Origin: Bacillus sp. JCM 19058
GTDB lineage: Bacteria; Bacillota; Bacilli; Bacillales_H; Bacillaceae_D
DNA: 64,000 nucleotides
Reading direction: 5' to 3'
Assembly: GCA_001310555.1 (NCBI GenBank)
Contig: BAXO01000019.1
Coordinates: 6,064-70,063, forward strand
Shown: positions 11,364 through 20,494 of the stretch, in pieces
Layout of the letters: the number at the start of each line of letters is the position of its first letter
How positions within the stretch are numbered: position 1 is the first letter of the stretch
Program-made: the position numbers and the translations under genes
Notes under the pieces: model-generated
The model's input: the letters and a program-made list of their open reading frames with translations, nothing else
What the model was told of the DNA's origin: nothing
Databases searched by the model: none

Positions 11364-11430
11364 CACAAACAGCCTACCGCCAAAAACTCCTCTACTCCAC
11401 GGTCACACTCTTCGCCAAGTTCCTCGGTTT
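11364..11430 (-). other. attTn7 target region
   Basis: The last codons of glmS ([11 protein letters not shown]), at 11392-11430, are the part recognised by TnsD in the Tn7 family. The insertion point is 20-24 bp past the stop. The 5-bp target duplication expected there cannot be confirmed without the other end of the element. Confidence 0.7.
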
Positions 11431-13195
11431 ATCGACATCGCAACCGCGATGAAGGGCAGCATAGTACGCGATGAGCTGCATCGGAATGACGGCAGCCAGT
11501 GCGGTGAGGTGCTCGTGAACAGCCGGAATAGTAAAGGCGTCTTCAGCTCCATCAAGTCCTTCCATGCTAATAATGCAGGATGAGGCGCCACGGGCGACGA
11601 CTTCCTTGACGTTGCCGCGAATGCTTAAATTAACGTGCGGCTGTGTGGCCAAAGCAATAACAGGAGTGCCTTCCTCAATGAGGGCAATCGTGCCATGCTT
11701 CAGTTCCCCACCGGCAAATCCTTCTGCCTGAATATAAGAAATCTCTTTTAACTTTAGGGCCCCTTCCAAGCAGACGAAATAGTCTGCAGCGCGGCCTATA
11801 AAGAAGCAGCTTCGGGCTACGGACAGGAAGTGACGTGCGATTTGTTCCAGTTTATCTTTCTGGTCACACATTGTTTCCATGGCGTTGGCCACGATTCCGA
11901 GCTCCTGTAGTGGATCGAAATCGAGCTCGATTCCGGCTGAATTGGCTGTATCCACTGCGAGTAAGGTAAGTACGGCCATTTGCGCGGTGTATGCTTTTGT
12001 TGAAGCAACGGCAATTTCCGGACCGGCATAAGTGTGCAAGGTGAAGTCGGACTCACGAGAAAGAGTGGACCCGGGCACATTAGTGATCGTTATTGCCTGA
12101 TGCCCGAGTTTTTTTTGTCTCGACAAGGACACCGCGAAGGTCGGCCGTTTCACCACTTTGTGAAATAAAAACAAAGAGTGGGCGCTCCGATAAAAGTGGT
12201 CGATTGTAAAGAAATTCGCTTGCAATATGCACTTCGACGGGGCGTTTTGCTATTTTTTCAATCAATTGCTTCCCAACGAGACCGGCATGATAGCTCGTTC
12301 CTGCCGCAATAATATATATACGGTCGCTCGAGTTTATCGCTGCTCTTATGCCGTTATCGAGCATGAGCGTGCCATGTTCGTTTTGGTATTTCTGAATAAT
12401 ATTCCGGATGACAAAAGGCTGCTCATCGATCTCCTTCAGCATAAAGTGCGAGTAGGTGCCTTTTTCGATATCGCTGGCGTCCAGCTCAGCTGTAAACGAA
12501 TCACGCTTCATGACAGTTCCCTCGAGCGTCTTCACCGTGACGCGATCGCTTGTCACGATGACATACTCTTCGTCCATGATCTCGAGAAACTGACTTGTGA
12601 TCGTCAGCATCGCCATTGCATCAGAGGCGATTACGTTAACACCTTCTCCGACACCGATCAGAAGCGGACTTTTATGCTTGCCGACATAGATCGTTTCCGG
12701 ATCAGCCTTATCAAGTAGGGCGAGCGCATAGGAGCCTTTCAGCAAAGAAAGTGTATGGCGAAATGCGCCCTCAATGGACTTGCCTTCCTGAACAAAAAGC
12801 TCGACAAGCTGCACGATAATTTCCGTATCCGTATCGCTCGCCAAAGCTGTATTTTCCAAATACTTCAGCTTCAGCTGTTCGTAGTTCTCTATCACTCCGT
12901 TATGAACAAGTGTAAAACGGGCTGTTTCGCTCTGGTGAGGATGCGCGTTTGCCTGACTTGGCGCACCGTGTGTTGCCCAACGTGTGTGTCCTATCCCAAC
13001 CGTACCACTCACATCGTCATCAACCACATCGCGTAACGCTGCAATTCTTCCCTTCTCTTTGAATACATGGACACCGTCCGCATTAGCAACAGCAATTCCA
13101 GCTGAATCATAACCCCTGTATTCAAGCTTCTCAAGTCCACGCAGCAAAATTTCCTTCGCATCTTCTGTCCCAACATAGCCAACAATTCCACACAT
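11392..13195 (-). CDS. glmS: Glutamine-fructose-6-phosphate aminotransferase (frameshifted)
   Basis: Makes glucosamine-6-phosphate from fructose-6-phosphate and glutamine, the first step to UDP-GlcNAc and the cell wall. The N-terminal Ntn glutaminase has catalytic Cys2 (MCGIVGYVG) and the loop [11 protein letters not shown]. Two SIS sugar domains follow, with [12 protein letters not shown] and the C-terminus [11 protein letters not shown]. The joined length of about 600 residues is normal. The frame breaks at a run of eight T (12109-12116); one base fewer restores it. glmS is normally needed for growth, so an error is likely. It starts at the ATG at 13195 behind GGGAGGT. It is controlled by the upstream ribozyme and is separated from glmM by 32.8 kb. 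Confidence 0.98.
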
Positions 13196-13200
13196 AGCTG

Positions 13201-13233
13201 GTTACCTCCCGTAGATGGGGACAAGTAACCTGA
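13201..13233 (-). promoter_or_regulatory. Stem-loop between glmS ribozyme and ribosome binding site
   Basis: On the minus strand GGGGGCAAGTA pairs with TACTTGTCCCC around an 11-nt loop, ending about 13 bases before the GGGAGGT site of glmS. It follows the ribozyme core. It may protect the cleaved transcript or affect ribosome access; the role is inferred only. Confidence 0.55.
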
Positions 13234-13239
13234 GGGCAT

Positions 13240-13421
13240 ACTTGCCCCCACTCTTTGTATATTGTGCATGTCACCTCTGCTTTTGTCCAAAGAGTCACCT
13301 CTCTGATTTTTACAGAAGCTCTACGGCTGTCATGCAGCAACCGGAGGGAATCCGCCGAAACTTCGATTAGCCTCTCCTCGTCAACTGTCCCCATTTCCGT
13401 CCACAGGGCAGTTCAGGCGCT
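13240..13421 (-). ncRNA. glmS ribozyme/riboswitch
   Basis: The minus strand shows the conserved core: the cleavage context A|GCGCC, with the cut between 13421 and 13420, then CUGAACUG, then UCGAAGUUUCGGCGGAUUC, then CCGGUUGC and the P3-P4 region down to GAGGUGAC. Glucosamine-6-phosphate binding triggers self-cleavage and decay of glmS mRNA. All core elements look present. The 3' limit is approximate. Confidence 0.95.
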
Positions 13422-13477
13422 TTTTTTTGGATTACTGGTTGTACTACTCAATCCTCCTCTCCGTAAATCCATGCCTA

Positions 13478-13506
13478 ATGATAACTGAAATTAATTTGAA
13501 CGTCAA
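13478..13506 (-). promoter_or_regulatory. Sigma-A promoter of glmS
   Basis: On the minus strand the -35 is TTGACG (13506-13501) and the -10 is TATCAT (13483-13478), with a 17-bp spacer. Transcription would start about 50 bases before the ribozyme cleavage site. Confidence 0.8.
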
Positions 13507-13843
13507 TTGATTTTTCAACCTACATCGACTGTTCATTTTATCCTATGCCGACGATATGAGTTATGACAAAAATAAATAAAAAAATAGACTTCTAGCAAAC
13601 TGAACAACCCTCCACAACCATAGCCAGTGAGCGTTTTTCATTGTGAAGTGAGCGTCTCACCCTGAAGACAAAAAATACTTTAACCGGAATATCAGCTCAT
13701 AAACAGGCTCTACTTTAGTCCCATTAAAACGCTGATACGAGTTTCTGGCCAAATTTGAATCAGTATTATGGTCGCACTAACGCCCATTACACTACTACTG
13801 TCCTACTAAAGCTGTTAAAATAGGAGCTATTGGAGGGTTGCCG
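13507..13843. other. Intergenic region, no gene seen
   Basis: Between the glmS promoter and the divergent acetyltransferase gene. AT-rich, with stop codons in all frames. I see no hairpin or recognisable RNA; a promoter for the rightward gene is expected here but is not clear. Confidence 0.5.
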
Positions 13844-14373
13844 ATGGAGTATAAGAAATTAGTAAAAAGCGAAGTGAGTCAGTTTAAAAAGATTAGTCGT
13901 GCGGAACACATCACTCACATGTATCGAATGCGTAACGGCCAATTAGTTTTAGAATGTGATGAATTCTATACCTCTGGCTGGAGTGAGGATGAATGCAACA
14001 GTATGATTAAGCGGTTAGAGGAAATTTGCGATTTAAATGGCGATGTTATTGGCGTTATTCTAGAGCAACGTATTGTAGCCTTTTAGCTTTAGATTATAGT
14101 CGATATGGTTCAAAGTCCGATCACATTAAACTGGATATGCTTTATGTTGATCATCATCATCGAGGAAAAGGGATCGGTTCCTTTTTAGTCGATTTGGCCA
14201 AAAGCCAAGCTCGAAAGCAGGGGGCGGAGAGCATTTACGTTTCTGCTACCCCGACCAAAAATACGGTTGATTTTTATCGGCGCCATGGGGCTGAGGTTCT
14301 TACCTATCCTGATGAGAAGCTGTTTGCTTTAGAGCCTGACGATATTCACATGAGCTTGAAGGTGAAATCGTAA
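13844..14373 (+). CDS. GNAT family N-acetyltransferase (frameshifted)
   Basis: The first frame ends after LNGDVIGVILEQRIVAF; the second resumes with LLALDYSRYG. It carries the GNAT acetyl-CoA loop HHHRGKGIGSFLVDLAKSQA (R/Q-x-x-G-x-G) and the C-terminal VDFYRRHGAEV. One base is probably missing near 14082. The joined product is about 176 residues, normal for the family. The substrate is unknown. The ATG at 13844 follows GGAGGG. It converges with the P-loop kinase gene. Confidence 0.85.
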
Positions 14374-14430
14374 AAAGGGACAAGAAGAAGGTGGTTAATC
14401 CTAACATACCTCACTTTTTGTCCCGCTTCC
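14374..14430. terminator. Possible bidirectional terminator between convergent genes
   Basis: GGGACAA about 6 bases after the acetyltransferase stop pairs with TTGTCCC before the kinase stop, with imperfect inner pairing and a T run within the right arm. Weak but well placed for two converging genes. Confidence 0.4.
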
Positions 14431-14974
14431 TTATGGCCTTGCCTCTTTTTGAGCCCTTTTTAACATTTCGTCTACGGTTTGTTCTGGTGTTAGAGTGGAT
14501 GAGTCAAGCCACATCCCAATTCGAGGTGTGTCGCACTGTAATGCTTTTTCAAGCGAAGCGATATCGAGCACACCATACCCTTTTTTTCAGACGCTCTGCT
14601 TCTCTTGTTGCGACGACATCAGGGCGTGGCGATAATACAAAGACGTACAATGGGCGGTGGCGAATCGAGTCCACAGCCTCTTGGAGCATTTCCCCAAGGA
14701 TGACATCCTGCCATACGACATTAAACCCGGCTTGAAAGTATTCGCTTGTGACGCTCGCTGCCAGCTTGTATCGAAGCCGGAGCTGAGATAATGCTTCATT
14801 TGAAGGTGAGCTTGTCATTTCCTCTTTCCCGTTGACGATCATTTTTCGGAACATGTCCCCGCGCACGTGAACACTTTTTTCCAACCTCTCTGCAAGAAGC
14901 TGTGCGACAGTAGATTTCCCAGCCGCCATAATTCCGGTAATCAGAAATATTCCTTTGTCACTACTAGAAATCAT
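14431..14974 (-). CDS. P-loop kinase/phosphotransferase (AAA_33 type, frameshifted)
   Basis: N-terminal Walker A GIMAAGKST after a hydrophobic strand (GIFLITGIMAAGKSTVAQLL), then HVRGDMFRKMI, typical of small nucleoside-type kinases and of chloramphenicol phosphotransferase-like proteins. The frame ends at 14549, but after a run of seven T (14581-14587) it continues GYGVLDIASLEKALQCDTPR and ends EARP at 14431. The joined length is about 180 residues. The substrate is unknown, and a link to resistance is only a guess from the neighbourhood. Confidence 0.8.
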
Positions 14975-15054
14975 CCTTTACCCTCCTCCATTATGACGGC
15001 ATCGGTAGTTTTGTTTAAGCGCTTATTTAATACTTTCTGAGCAGATTGATACCT

Positions 15055-15596
15055 CTATTTGAACTTCTCCGCTACATATTCCTCTTGTAGCATGCCCATA
15101 TGGATAATATCATGCCAGACTCCGTTTCTGAACAAGCATTGGCGCGACCCGCTTCGTGCTGGAAGCCAAGCTTTTCGTATAGCTTAATCGCTCTACCATT
15201 AAAGGAAAATACTCTTAAGAATACTCGATGCAAGTTCAATTCAAGGAAGGCATAGTCGAGTAAAAGCTGCATAGCTTCTTTCCCGTACCCATTGCCCCAA
15301 TAATTTTTGTTGCCGATATCGATAATACATTCGGCATTACGATTTTTGTAATCCAAGTTAATTAGCGACGTAACCCCAATTGCTGTTTCTGTCTCCTTAT
15401 CAACGATGATGTAGCTTTTCGCTGATTGAGAGCCAAGAATAACATGCTCGACAAACGTTCTTGTTTCTTCAAGATGATACGTATCCAAAGCCGGATTTGT
15501 CAATTGCATCACCTCTGGATCGTTTCTCCACGAATGATAGAGGTCTGTATCGTCTACAGTCATTTTTCTTACCTTCACTCTTGCTGCTTCAAACAT
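15055..15596 (-). CDS. GNAT family acetyltransferase, RimJ/RimL-like (frameshifted at the 3' end)
   Basis: Shows VRKMTVDDTDLYHSWRNDPEV, ECIIDIGNKNYWGNGYGKEA (acetyl-CoA loop) and NGRAIKLYEKLGFQHE, the layout of ribosomal-protein or spermidine-type acetyltransferases (about 180 residues). A break near 15160 changes the frame; the correct tail reads QCLFRNGVWHDIIHMGMLQE and ends at 15055. The ATG at 15596 follows GAGAGGGTGATATC and overlaps the end of tetR by 8 bp, so both are one operon. Confidence 0.87.
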
Positions 15597-16222
15597 CGAT
15601 ATCACCCTCTCTTTCGTTCCACCGGACAAAGCATCGTTCTAGCGAAAATAGTAAAGCGTCCAGTTGCTTTCCAACCTTTGTCTTTTCTGCACCGAGCTGA
15701 AATGTGTTCAGCATAAGACCATCCAAAAACGATACAAGATAAAGGGCAATTGACGCAGAAGGTAATTGCGGCTTTAGTTCTCCTTGCTCAACCCCGTGCT
15801 GGATGGCAGCGGTTATTACCTGCACTGTGTTTTCATATCGTTCGGTAATATAAGGATAGGTTTTCTTATTACGCACCGCCAAAAAGAATTCTGCACGAGC
15901 AAGTAGCAAAGATTGTTCAATCTCTATGATATGTTGATGCTGCTGCTCCACCCAGCGCTTTATATGCTTCCAAACGGATGAGTTTTCGCTCGGTTCAAAC
16001 AGATGAATGATTTCCCGATCATCCAGCTGCAAAACCTCCATGAAAACGTGTTCAATATGATCAAAATAAGCATATAGCGCGCCTCTGGACACTTTAGCCT
16101 CATCCATAATGTCTTGCATTGTCACTTGAAGATAGCCTTTTTTTAATAAATACGCGCCTTGCTGCTTGCAATAATTCCTTTTTTTTCTCCTTTTTGTATG
16201 CCTCGCTTACTTTTGGGGTCAT
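15589..16222 (-). CDS. TetR family transcriptional regulator (frameshifted at the 5' end)
   Basis: The N-terminal helix-turn-helix reads KKELLQAARRVFIKKGY, then VTMQDIMDEAKVSRGALYAYF after a T run at 16138-16144. The rest is the variable ligand domain. The joined length is about 211 residues. The ATG at 16222 follows AGGAGGGAGG. A 14-bp inverted repeat directly upstream is the likely autoregulatory operator. The downstream overlapping acetyltransferase is the probable co-regulated gene. Confidence 0.9.
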
Positions 16223-16246
16223 TACCGTACCCTCCCTCCTATAAAT

Positions 16247-16283
16247 ACATCAGTGTCGTTTTTATTATAAACGACACTGATGT
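16247..16283. promoter_or_regulatory. Palindromic operator for the TetR regulator
   Basis: Perfect 14-bp arms ACATCAGTGTCGTT and AACGACACTGATGT around a 9-bp AT-rich spacer (TTTATTATA) that can hold a -10 box. It lies 25 bp before the tetR start codon. TetR dimers bind such sites and block transcription. Confidence 0.8.
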
Positions 16284-16415
16284 CGATTTCAACTATCAAT
16301 GACACATCACATATGCTCTCGTCGGCAATACGATTTTAATGAGAGAATTGTCTATCTTTAATGTCACTGCGTCGTTCACAATCCTTCGGTTATCCATAAT
16401 GCCTGGATCCTATCG

Positions 16416-16808
16416 TTACGGTTGTGTATTGGTTTTCTGAAGAAACGTGTTCCAAGCCGCATAGCTTTTTGTTAGAAAATAAGACACGATTAATAAAACA
16501 GCCAAACTACCATCTACCCATGCGACAACTCCTGCCCCTTCAACGCTTTCTTGAATTAGAAATATTGCTGAGACGGTCATCGCGAGCTTATGAAAAATCA
16601 CGAGCTCCCATATCCCCACGTACCGAGTAGGCTTTAACGCTAGCAATACAAAGATTCCGGCAAATACGATAAAGCCAAAAAGCCTCCATAGCTCAACTAT
16701 TTTTTGATCGTTTGCAGAGGCAAAAACATCCGCAAACCCACCGACAAAAGCAACAAATGCGCTTAACGCGCAAAGCAACAAGATCCACCGCGCAAAAGTA
16801 ACTGCCAT
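16416..16808 (-). CDS. Small membrane protein, four predicted helices
   Basis: 130 residues, intact. Hydrophobic stretches: WILLLCALSAFVAFVGGFA, WRLFGFIVFAGIFVLLAL, WELVIFHKLAMTVSAIFLI and WVDGSLAVLLIVSYFLT, so probably four transmembrane segments. I do not recognise the family. The start ATG at 16808 follows AGGAGGAACTAA, a strong site. An AACATT-TG-AATGTT palindrome lies just upstream (16820-16833). It precedes the tetR operon in the same direction but has its own spacing of about 190 bp. Confidence 0.7.
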   Translation of the reverse strand: MAVTFARWILLLCALSAFVAFVGGFADVFASANDQKIVELWRLFGFIVFAGIFVLLALKPTRYVGIWELVIFHKLAMTVSAIFLIQESVEGAGVVAWVDGSLAVLLIVSYFLTKSYAAWNTFLQKTNTQP

Positions 16809-17171
16809 TTAGTTCCTCCTTAACATTTGAATGTTCAGCCTTTATTCCCATTATAGCCTGGCGGCTGTCAATAATCATTCAATCTATCTAAGATGGATAG
16901 CCATTTCACTGTCGAATTCCATAGGAATACATAGATGTTTAACTGCGGACGTGCACTTCCCCGGGACCCCTCTTTGCTGCAAAGCAGCTCCTTCCTTTAC
17001 TGTACAGCGAACGAACAAGTTCAACTTGATCTGAAATTACGGCTTGTTATCTCTGCAAAATTAAGAATAGTTCAGGAAATTCGAATCGCAGGGAGGAAAG
17101 CGTTTACAATGTATAGAAGGTTTTATTTGCCGTCTTTTTAGACAGGTAAAATTGTAAGGGAGGGATTATTT

Positions 17172-18689
17172 ATGGTTTATCATCGTCGAATTCGGAAGGA
17201 GCTCAGGTTTCCTTTAAAAAGCGTTATGACAATTTTATTAATGGTGAATGGACACCTCCTGTAAAAGGGCAATATTTTGAAAATGTTACTCCTGTGACTG
17301 GCGAGGTTTTTTGCGAAGTTTCTCGTTCAACTGCAGAGGACATTGAACTCGCTCTTGATGCAGCACACGTGGCAAAAGATAGCTGGGGCCGGACATCACC
17401 CGCCGAGCGGGCAAATATCTTGAATAAGATCGCTGACCGTATCGAGGAAAACCTTGTCACACTCGCCGTCGCCGAAACATGGGAAAACGGAAAACCAATC
17501 CGTGAAACCCTTAATGCTGACTTCCCCCTCGCTATTGATCATTTTCGTTACTTTGCCGGTGCGATACGTAGTCAGGAAGGAACGATCGGGCAACTTGACG
17601 AGGATACAGTCGCCTACCACTTCCACGAACCTCTTGGGGTTGTCGGACAGATTATCCCTTGGAATTTTCCAATCTTAATGGCGGTCTGGAAAATTGCTCC
17701 CGCGCTTGCTGCTGGCAACTGCATAGTACTAAAGCCGCTGAACAAACACCGGTTTCCATTTTAGTCTTACTCGAATTAATTGAAGACCTTTTACCGAAAG
17801 GTGTATTAAATATTGTTAATGGCTTCGGCGTGGAAGCTGGTAAGCCGTTAGCTCGAACAGCCGAGTCGCAAAAGTGGCCTTTACGGGTGAAACAACCACT
17901 GGTCGCTTAATTATGCAATACGCGTCAGAAAATCTTATTCCTGTCACTCTCGAACTTGGAGGCAAGTCGCCTAATATATTCTTCCCAGATATTATGGAAA
18001 AGGATGACTCCTTCCTGAATAAAGCGATAGAAGGCTTCGTAATGTTTGCTCTTAATCAAGGGGAGGTCTGTACGTGTCCGTCACGAGCCTTAATCCATGA
18101 ATCGATCTATGAGCCATTTATGGAGCGGGCTCTCGCCCGAGTTGAGGCAATTAAAGCAGGAAACCCGCTCGACCCCGAAACGATGGTTGGCGCGCAAGCC
18201 TCACAGGAACAGATGGAGAAAATTTTATCTTATCTCGATATCGGTAAGCAGGAAGGAGCCGAATGCCTGATCGGCGGGTCTAAAAACAATCTTGGCGGAG
18301 AGCTGGAAAACGGTTATTATATTAAGCCAACTGTCTTTAAAGGAACCAACGATATGCGAATTTTCCAGGAAGAAATATTCGGACCGGTCGTTTCGGTCAC
18401 GACGTTTAAGGACGAAGAGGAGGCTCTTTCTATCGCCAATGATACGTTGTACGGTCTTGGTGCCGGTGTCTGGTCCCGGAACATTCAAACCGCGTACCGT
18501 TTCGGTCGAGCAATTCAAGCCGGCCGCGTCTGGACGAATTGTTATCACGCCTATCCAGCCCATGCTGCCTTCGGTGGCTACAAAAAATCAGGCGTCGGTC
18601 GCGAAAATCATAAAATGATGCTCAGTCATTATCAACAAACGAAAAACTTGCTCGTCAGCTATAGCGATGACGCATTAGGCTTCTTTTAA
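17172..18689 (+). CDS. NAD-dependent aldehyde dehydrogenase, acetaldehyde dehydrogenase type (frameshifted)
   Basis: Oxidises an aldehyde, probably acetaldehyde, to the acid. Seen: [25 protein letters not shown] (NAD fold), [11 protein letters not shown] with the general-base Glu, and [11 protein letters not shown] with the catalytic Cys, a form typical of the acetaldehyde dehydrogenase (AcoD/ExaC) group. The C-terminus is [13 protein letters not shown]. Breaks near 17186, 17735 and 17870 each need about one base. Joined length about 506 residues, normal. The ATG at 17172 follows AGGGAGGG. It is followed 51 bp later by a DUF779 gene, its usual partner. Confidence 0.93.
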
Positions 18690-18740
18690 ATTTATTGCTA
18701 TTTCCAATTATGGGCGAGCAAGCTTTCTGGAGGGATAGAC

Positions 18741-19097
18741 TTGGTCGAACGAGTAACAGCTACAGAAGAAGCGTTAAAGCTAATTGACAAACTGAAACAA
18801 ATCCATGGTCCTCTTATGTTTCATCAATCGGGCGGCTGCTGTGACGGCAGCTCTCCGATGTGTTATCAGGATGGTGAACTGCGCGTCGGAAATAATGATG
18901 TTCTTCTTGGGCATATCGGAGACTGTCCTTTCTACATCGCCCGCGACCAATATGAATATTGGAAGCACACACAGCTAATTATCGATGTTGTCGACGGGCG
19001 GGGTGGTATGTTTTCACTTGAAGGACCTGAGGGTAAGCGCTTTTTAACCCGTTCGCGCGTATTTACAGAGGACGAACGGCAGGTACTTGGACATTAG
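18741..19097 (+). CDS. DUF779 family protein
   Basis: 118 residues, intact. Conserved Cys-rich motif FHQSGGCCDGSSPMC near residue 30 and GHIGDCPFYIA. DUF779 proteins are commonly encoded beside acetaldehyde dehydrogenase, as here, so a supporting role is likely, but no activity is established. The start is TTG at 18741 behind GGAGGG; no ATG fits better. Confidence 0.88.
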   Translation: MVERVTATEEALKLIDKLKQIHGPLMFHQSGGCCDGSSPMCYQDGELRVGNNDVLLGHIGDCPFYIARDQYEYWKHTQLIIDVVDGRGGMFSLEGPEGKRFLTRSRVFTEDERQVLGH

Positions 19098-19173
19098 CGC
19101 CTGAACGAGTGAGTAATCGAGGCTCGGACATCTTTCATTAGGAAATGCCTTACAAAAGAAATGAGCTTCGTTC

Positions 19174-19221
19174 ACAAAAATGTCCTGTATGGCTTAGCTA
19201 AGTTGTATAGGACGTTTTCGT
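19174..19221 (+). terminator. Terminator-like hairpin after the aldehyde dehydrogenase operon
   Basis: AAAATGTCCTGTA pairs with TATAGGACGTTTT around a 15-nt loop. It ends in a T-rich arm about 75 bp after the DUF779 stop. Confidence 0.6.
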
Positions 19222-19385
19222 ATTGCCGTGCGGTATGAAGAAGAATTCTGCTTCATTCGCACCGGATTGCCCAGCTTTTTTTGCGTTTTATTGTTGTTGC
19301 TTAGGTGATTCACAAGATAAAGCAAGGAAGAGGATCCTCCTAACTACTGCTCATCAGCTTTTTATTCGCTGTAAAATCTCTTTGA

Positions 19386-19875
19386 CTATTCGCCCTCACT
19401 CTTTCCTCTTGCAGCCATACTTTTGCGTAACGCAATTATCGTTCCTTGATGCAAACCTTCGTGATAAAGTGTACGCGGGATGATTTCCCCGATCGTGCTC
19501 ATCCCTGCTTCTGTCACCTTTTGCAGCGGCTCATCTAGCCTAGCAGCAAACTGCTTTTGCAAACGCTCTGGCTGATTTCGAAGATGCTCTAACAACTCCT
19601 CCCAAGAAGGAGGAGCTTCGTGCCAAGTTTCGGGACTCGTTCCAAAACCAAAAAAACTTTTCATAAGCTTTAGGTATAGCACTCTCATCCTCGATTAAAT
19701 AATGAAACCAGACATCTTGATCGTAGACTATATGTCCAATATTCCATCTGATTGAATTATGAAACCCTTCCGGGACGAGGTCAATGCTCCGTTCGTCTAG
19801 ATTGGCTACGAGCTTCAATGTTTCTACCCTTATATTGACTAATAGGTTCCACATCACCTGATCCTGATAATTCAC
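19386..19875 (-). CDS. DinB-like (DinB_2) metal-dependent hydrolase-fold protein (frameshifted)
   Basis: Four-helix DinB/YfiT superfamily. Metal-ligand His positions are in RWNIGHIVYDQDVWFHYL (first half) and TLYHEGLHQGTIIAL (second half). The two halves are in different frames that join at a run of seven A (19650-19656), giving about 163 residues. Some relatives are thiol transferases, but no function can be assigned. It starts at the ATG at 19875. Confidence 0.85.
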
Positions 19876-20139
19876 CCTTTACACACTCCTTCATTTGATT
19901 GTCTTTCATTGCCCTGAAACTATAAGCCAGACCTTTTCATAGAAAATTCCATGCTCACTTTCAGTAGGTTCTCGCCCAATGCTAAAATTCCTTTCACTTG
20001 CTCCAAACCGGAGCAAGTGCCATACACGCTGTCCGGCGAAATTTTTCTATGTTCTGGAGCGAGCTTATAGCCTTGCCAATTAAGCTAATAAAAGCGAAGG
20101 CATCGTGTGTTCATTTTGCATATGCATACCTCATTCTGT

Positions 20140-20494
20140 CTTTTTAACGAATGTCACACCCCAAACAGCTGAAAGCTCTCCTTCTAAGACGCCGTCTTCT
20201 TGTCAGGTCGGTTTGGCAAAAATAAAACCATCCCGTACCACTTTGTCGGGTGATACAGGATGGTCGATTCAAGGACCGTCAGCCTGCCTTGGATCCACTT
20301 TAATCTCTGCCTCTAGCGTATGTGACTGCCTATTTCCACTCTTAGGAACATGAACCGTCTTCGGCTTGCAATCGGATACGTATGTGCATCCGATTGACCG
20401 GTCGTTATTAACCGCCACGTCACTGTACCGAGTTCTCTTTGTAAATCGTGTGGGAGCTTAGCATGCACGGTCTTCACCACCTTTTTTTACGAGA
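20140..20494 (-). pseudogene. Degraded gene remnant downstream of aadK
   Basis: The minus strand holds protein-like stretches in two frames: KLPHDLQRELGTVTWRLI, then KTVHVPKSGNRQSHTLEAEI, KVVRDGFIFAKPT and GVLEGELSAVWGVTFVKK. The second frame has two in-frame TGA codons (after VDPRQADGP and after FIFAKPT) and no start. TGA could come from GGA by one change in each case, so this looks like true decay rather than only homopolymer error. The family is not recognised. Confidence 0.45.

Larger units (their letters stand above)
1..11367 (-). mobile_element. Tn7-like transposon (right-end portion), inserted at attTn7 behind glmS
   Basis: A complete set tnsA, tnsB, tnsC, tnsD, tnsE is read on the minus strand from the glmS side inward. 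The glmS-proximal end lies 20-24 bp past the glmS stop, where Tn7 family elements insert under TnsD guidance. Tandem 20-bp repeats, likely TnsB sites, fill 11284-11363. The minus-strand terminus can be read as TGTGGC from 11367 or TGTTTG from 11371; Tn7 family ends start with TGT. The other end is outside the window, so the element is longer than 11 kb. The region looks clearly more AT-rich than the glmS side. An IS200-type element, a group II intron and an Abi_C gene are cargo or later insertions. Confidence 0.9.

Noticed and set aside
12227..12718. 163-codon plus-strand frame inside glmS
   Set aside because: Antisense of a well-conserved gene; no family features.
11392..13195. glmS inactivated by the transposon
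   Set aside because: The element lies 20-24 bp past the stop codon; the frame break inside glmS is at a T run far from the insertion and is better explained by sequencing error.
18710..18730. AAGCTTGCTCGCCC on the minus strand as a further R-type repeat
   Set aside because: Only a short word is shared; there is no closing stem.
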